Below, piece after piece: positions 60,301 to 64,000 of a DNA stretch of 64,000 nucleotides. Every line of letters begins with the position of its first letter. The stretch's first letter is position 1. This DNA comes from Triatoma infestans. Lineage: Eukaryota > Arthropoda > Insecta > Hemiptera > Reduviidae. The notes below the pieces were generated by a model that saw nothing but the letters and a program-made list of their open reading frames with translations, was not told the DNA's origin and did no database searches. The position numbers and the translations under genes are program-made. Location: assembly GCA_011037195.1 (NCBI GenBank), contig JAAEAF010003376.1, positions 62,001 to 126,000 of the forward strand, in the 5' to 3' direction.

Positions 60301-61785
60301 TATCATATTTATCCACAGATATAATTTTTAATAACATAAAATTACAGTTACTTTTAAAATTAAGATTACATAATATCGAGAGAACGTTATGACTTCTTGC
60401 ATGGATTTCAGAGATCAATAAAGAATAATAGGTTTACTACATTACTTTACTTTCTCTCATCCTGGTAAGAGTTATTTACTGAAGATTTCTTTAAGAAAAA
60501 GATACTGTAGCAATCATCTTTTAGATTTTTCGTTTTTCTTTCCAACAAATTTCTTAAGCTTCCTAATTTCTATTTACAAATAGATCCTTTCTAAAAAATC
60601 CTTAATACTTTCTGTTTGCAATAATATTCATGTGACTTGATCCGCGCAAAATTAGCTCCGTAATATAATTTTTACATATGTCAAAACATGTAGAAGGTGC
60701 ATTTTAATAATGCTACTTGTTTTAAATGGTTTTTACACACTTTTATTACAGTCTACCAGCAACTTCACATAACTTTAACAAATACATCATTACACAAAAA
60801 TACCCTGGAGAAAGATATAAAACATATCGAAACGATAGCATTTTAATCACTTTTATTTGCCAGAATTCACTAATGATAATAAATATAAACCAATAAAGTA
60901 AGCAACTATAAAACTCATACTTGCACTAAAGCTAAATCTAAATATTTAAACTCCAAACAAATTGCTACTTTGTTACTATATCTTTTTTTTTTAAAAAAAA
61001 AAAAGCTATAGGTATTTAGTTTTGAAAAACATAATTAACTTTCACGACGAAGTAGCTTATGTGCATTTTAGGATAATGAAATAGTGGTTGACTATTTGCA
61101 CAAACTGGCAGCAGGTGATTAACGCTAATATCCGATTAATTAGCGTGAAATATGAGAATCATATCATTGAGTACACTGGTATTACAGTATGCATTACAAT
61201 TGATTACATGACTCGAATATTTTAATCAGCTGATAGTAATATATAGGTACATCTTAAATCTGTAATAAGCATTATTCAAATTTATTGCCATTAATGCCTT
61301 TACATTTCAAAGAAACATCTGAATTCTAGCTTTTTGACATTTTTGGACTAAAGGAGTTCAATAAAACTACTACAAACTGTTATATTGAACATATATTTTG
61401 TCATAACATATATTGTACATCCTTGTAATGAGTGTCGCTGGTTCAAGTGATAACTTCAGAAATGAATATACGAGTATCTTGGATCAAATAAATGAAATTA
61501 GTCCTTAGACCATTTGTCCGGAATTAGCTCCTTAGGAAGTTATGAGTTAAACGGTCAAAAAGACACTATTATTTATGAAATTATTATTTCCACGATAATA
61601 TAAAAATTGTTCAGCTTTTCAAAGTAGGTATATATTGAAATGAATGCTTTAAAGAAATAAATGTTCTATCTAATAACACCAAATCATGGATTTTTACAAT
61701 GATTCTAATGATAAACCACTTCAAATTTAACATACATCACGACTTTAATGACATAGTAATCCAGAAGAGAGCGCCAAAAACATTT
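60301..61785. other. Unassigned AT-rich DNA
   Basis: Nothing recognised apart from a T-run/A-run palindrome near 60985-61005. Confidence 0.5.
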
Positions 61786-61789
61786 GAAA

Positions 61790-61979
61790 TTTAACGTCAT
61801 AACTCCCTAAAATCAATGACGTTGGTGTCTTTTTCGAAAATGGAGGAAAATAAAATACAGCATTCAGTAAAGTACTATCGTTTCGGTTGATGGATTTGGA
61901 CCGAAACCTTATATCAGTTGCAGTGAAAACGAATCCAAGATTGACGTTCCTGCGAATTTTCGATTTGAGATATTTGTTT

Positions 61980-62022
<43 letters not shown>

Positions 62023-62382
62023 AAACACACATACATTCCATTCGTTATAAACATTTTTATCGAACCTAGCAGACCTCAAAACAGGTATTTCTGGCGAAAA
62101 CTGAATTTAGAAAATTAGGCACGATCGCAGTGTTTCCTCTTAGTAAGAGAAAGTAACAAACGTTACAAGAGATTATTAGTAACAAACTTTATAAGATTTT
62201 TCCATCGGGTTTAACCCGTTATCTATCCAGTTACCAAATTAGAAGTTGCGGTCGGGGGCGGAAGCACATACTTTACTATTAACATTTTTTAAACTAATAT
62301 CAACTTAGCAGTTATTCGCAGGACTTGAACTGGGCATCTCTCTTACAAGTCCGTGCTTATAATCACTATACCAAACCCAATG
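61790..62382 (-). repeat. Family R copy on the minus strand with a tRNA-like head
   Basis: Head on the minus strand: A-box-like TGGTATAGTGATT (62361-62373) and B box AGTTCAAGTCC (62321-62331), with CTTGTAA in anticodon-loop position, resembling a tRNA-Thr. Then 'aatagtaaagtatgtgcttc', 'ggaaacactgcgatcgtg', 'cagttttcgccagaaatacc', 'tgttttgaggtc', a long TG stretch ((CA)n at about 61990-62015 on plus), 'aaacaaatatctcaaat' and 'cgcaggaacgtcaatcttgg'. The order equals that of 26330-27490, on the opposite strand. Confidence 0.65.
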
Positions 62383-62384
62383 TA

Positions 62385-63307
62385 CGAGGCATGTCCAGTA
62401 AGTAAGTGTACTGAGGATCTCACTGCCGGAGGGATTTTGTTTTCGACATGTTGGCTACACTGATTCCTCCCCTCTGCAACGAAACCGGTTCGAGGTCAGT
62501 ACGTTGAGAACTGTCGACGCGACAATACGTTTCGTGAAAAATGTCAATCCAATCTCCCGCCAAGTTGAATTGAGTGGAGGCCGCGCAAGAGTTTTTGAGA
62601 CGCTACAAACTCCATGGAGATGAATTTCTCCGCTCCATCATTACTGGAGATGAAACTTGGGTTGCACACTACACACATGAAACCAAAAGGCAGTCTCAAC
62701 AGTGGCGTCACACCTCTTCACCCTCCGCCAAAAAGTTCAAAAACCACAATTTCAGCCAAGAAAATCATGGCATCCGTGTTTTGGGACTGTCAAGGCATAA
62801 TTTTAATTGAATATATGCCTCAAAGGGAGACCATCAACTCTGCAAGATACTGTGAGACCCTAAAAAAATTGCGGAGGGCGATTCAGAACAAAAGGAGAGG
62901 CATGCTGACAAAGGGAGTCTGCCTGCTGCACGACAATGCCAGACCACACACGGCCAACACCACGAAGGAACTGCTTGCCTCGTTTGTCCTGAACCATCCC
63001 CGCGCATTCCCCTGACCTAGCACCTTCAGATTACTATCTCTTTATCTCCCTGAAGCTGCACATTGGGGGGAAAAAGGTTTTCAACCGACGAGGAGGTGGG
63101 AGGTGGACGAAGGGGTTGGCGGGAAACTACTTCGAGGAAGGCATCAAAAAATTAATACCCCGGTTTACCACCTGCATGGAGAGGAATGGTGACTATGTCG
63201 AAAAATAGCTTACATATGTACTAATGTAACCAGGTAATTTTTTTGTTCAAATAAAAATTTTAGTAACCTACAAAAATTCAGTACACTTACTTACTGGACA
63301 TGCCTCG
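62385..63307 (+). mobile_element. Mariner element with perfect 30-bp inverted repeats, deleted
   Basis: TA duplications at 62383-62384 and 63308-63309 flank 923 bp whose ends (62385-62414 and 63278-63307) are exact 30-nt inverted repeats starting CGAGGCATGTCCAGTAAGTA. The interior encodes the C-terminal two-thirds of a mariner transposase; the N-terminal DNA-binding region is missing, against about 1.3 kb for an intact mariner. Perfect end repeats suggest modest age or recent mobilisation in trans. Confidence 0.92.
62574..63207 (+). pseudogene. Mariner transposase catalytic domain, frameshifted
   Basis: The 62574-62810 frame holds SIITGDETWVAHYTHETKRQ, with the first catalytic Asp in GDETWV. 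A second frame (62614-63015) continues with KKIMASVFWDCQGI and CLLHDNARPHTAN, the second Asp in HDNARPH. In a third frame, PDLAPSDYYLF (about 63010-63042) carries the final Asp of the DD34D signature. All three catalytic residues are visible, but at least two indels separate them and the HTH domain is gone. In an intact element this enzyme cuts and pastes the transposon at TA sites. Confidence 0.9.
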
Positions 63308-63309
63308 TA

Positions 63310-64000
63310 TTATTACATAATATAGAACACAATATAGAGAAGTGTATAGCAAAAGGAGTGGTTGACATACTGTAAAGTCCTTATATTATTATTAAGTCGT
63401 TCGTGATTTAGTTTTCGGCTTTATTCAATCCCATTCCATTACTTTTTCAAAATCTCGGATACTTCATACTTCCGGTTTACCATTTTTTTTTTAAACTAGG
63501 AATTTCAGCAATACGTTCTATGTACTTTGATTATTACACTTGTATAAAAACCATTCTTACTCTAGAGCACATTTCTGGGGTTGCGAGTGTACGGACAGAT
63601 TATTTCCTATATGTGTAGATTTTAAAATTACCTTCCATTGTACTCATGTTAAACTGGGAAACGCAATGACCTCTGAGATGAAATAATTTGAATAGATATA
63701 TCTAATTTTTGAGGAGGAGCGTGAGAAGTATACTCATGCTACAACAAGTATTTATTTTACTGTGGTATTTATTTTTTTTAAATATATAATTGTGGGGAAT
63801 ATTTCTTCGTTCTTGAGATATCTGAATATAACTAACTGATTGTAAACACTTGAAAGCGTTACTTGAAATGAAAATTTAGTATTAATATTATAAAATCAAC
63901 TTTCGCGTAATAGGGGCCGGTTTGTTACGAGATGAATTTTGGGACCTTTTTGAAATATTGCGAAGAAGTGAAGAAATTAATCAGTTAATTTGCACTTTCG
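63310..64000. other. Unassigned AT-rich DNA
   Basis: A weak R-like scrap on the minus strand ('aaaccggaagtatgaagt', about 63462-63480) is the only hint of structure. Confidence 0.4.

Noticed and set aside
62321..62373. A functional tRNA-Thr gene
   Set aside because: Boxes and anticodon-loop-like CTTGTAA are present, but the anticodon stem does not pair and the acceptor stem is missing; it is the head of a repeat.

Overview
This is an AT-rich stretch of animal, most likely insect, nuclear DNA with no recognisable host gene. Nearly everything supportable is mobile DNA in various states of decay. An arthropod, probably insect, origin is inferred from the mixture: BEL/Pao integrase, a Gypsy-type element with an envelope gene, a mariner with DD34D-type motifs, a second IS630/Tc1/mariner-like transposon, APE-type LINEs and tRNA-derived SINEs. 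No open reading frame outside these elements looks like a conserved cellular protein, and no functional tRNA, rRNA or CRISPR was seen.

Layout. 1-9.7 kb: mostly unassigned AT-rich DNA with a SINE (226-443) and the 3' end of an RNase H-bearing LINE (6640-7291). 9.7-11.0 kb: a TA-flanked DNA transposon with 300-bp terminal inverted repeats and a transposase truncated after its first catalytic Asp. 12.2-17 kb: two copies of an unclassified ~1 kb dispersed repeat (here 'family R'), one split by a SINE and one by a GC-rich BEL/Pao fragment with its 3' LTR. 18.6-22.2 kb: an internally deleted Gypsy/errantivirus-like element (minus strand) keeping RNase H, integrase and a broken env. 22.2-23.9 kb: two LINE relics. 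26.3-32.2 kb: a cluster of family R copies. 32.6-34.2 kb: a small coding-free LTR element with 5-bp target duplications. 38.2-38.5 kb: a full-length SINE with a 14-bp target duplication. 39.0-44.1 kb: an apparently full-length LINE (ORF1 plus EN-RT ORF2, both interrupted) with a candidate 9-bp target duplication and a (TTA)n/(TAG)n tail. 46.9-47.4 kb: possible solo LTR. 48.6-51.8 kb: R copies and another SINE. 54.4-59.5 kb: a complete 5.06-kb LTR element, flanked by a GTCG duplication, carrying gag but no recognisable pol. 61.8-63.3 kb: a minus-strand R copy with a tRNA-like head, abutted by a mariner with perfect 30-bp inverted repeats.

How the parts relate. The gag-only element and the coding-free LTR element share the position of their primer-binding sites, a hairpin just upstream of the polypurine tract and a vestigial peptide reading into the LTR, so they look like two non-autonomous derivatives of related Gypsy-type retrotransposons. 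Family R is the most abundant unexplained signal: more than ten pieces on both strands, with a fixed module order and, in at least two copies, a tRNA-like promoter block upstream. SINE and BEL insertions nested inside R show that R is older than those insertions.

All family assignments come from reading motifs by eye; no alignment or database search was run. Boundaries given to the base rest on visible repeats or target duplications; others are approximate.
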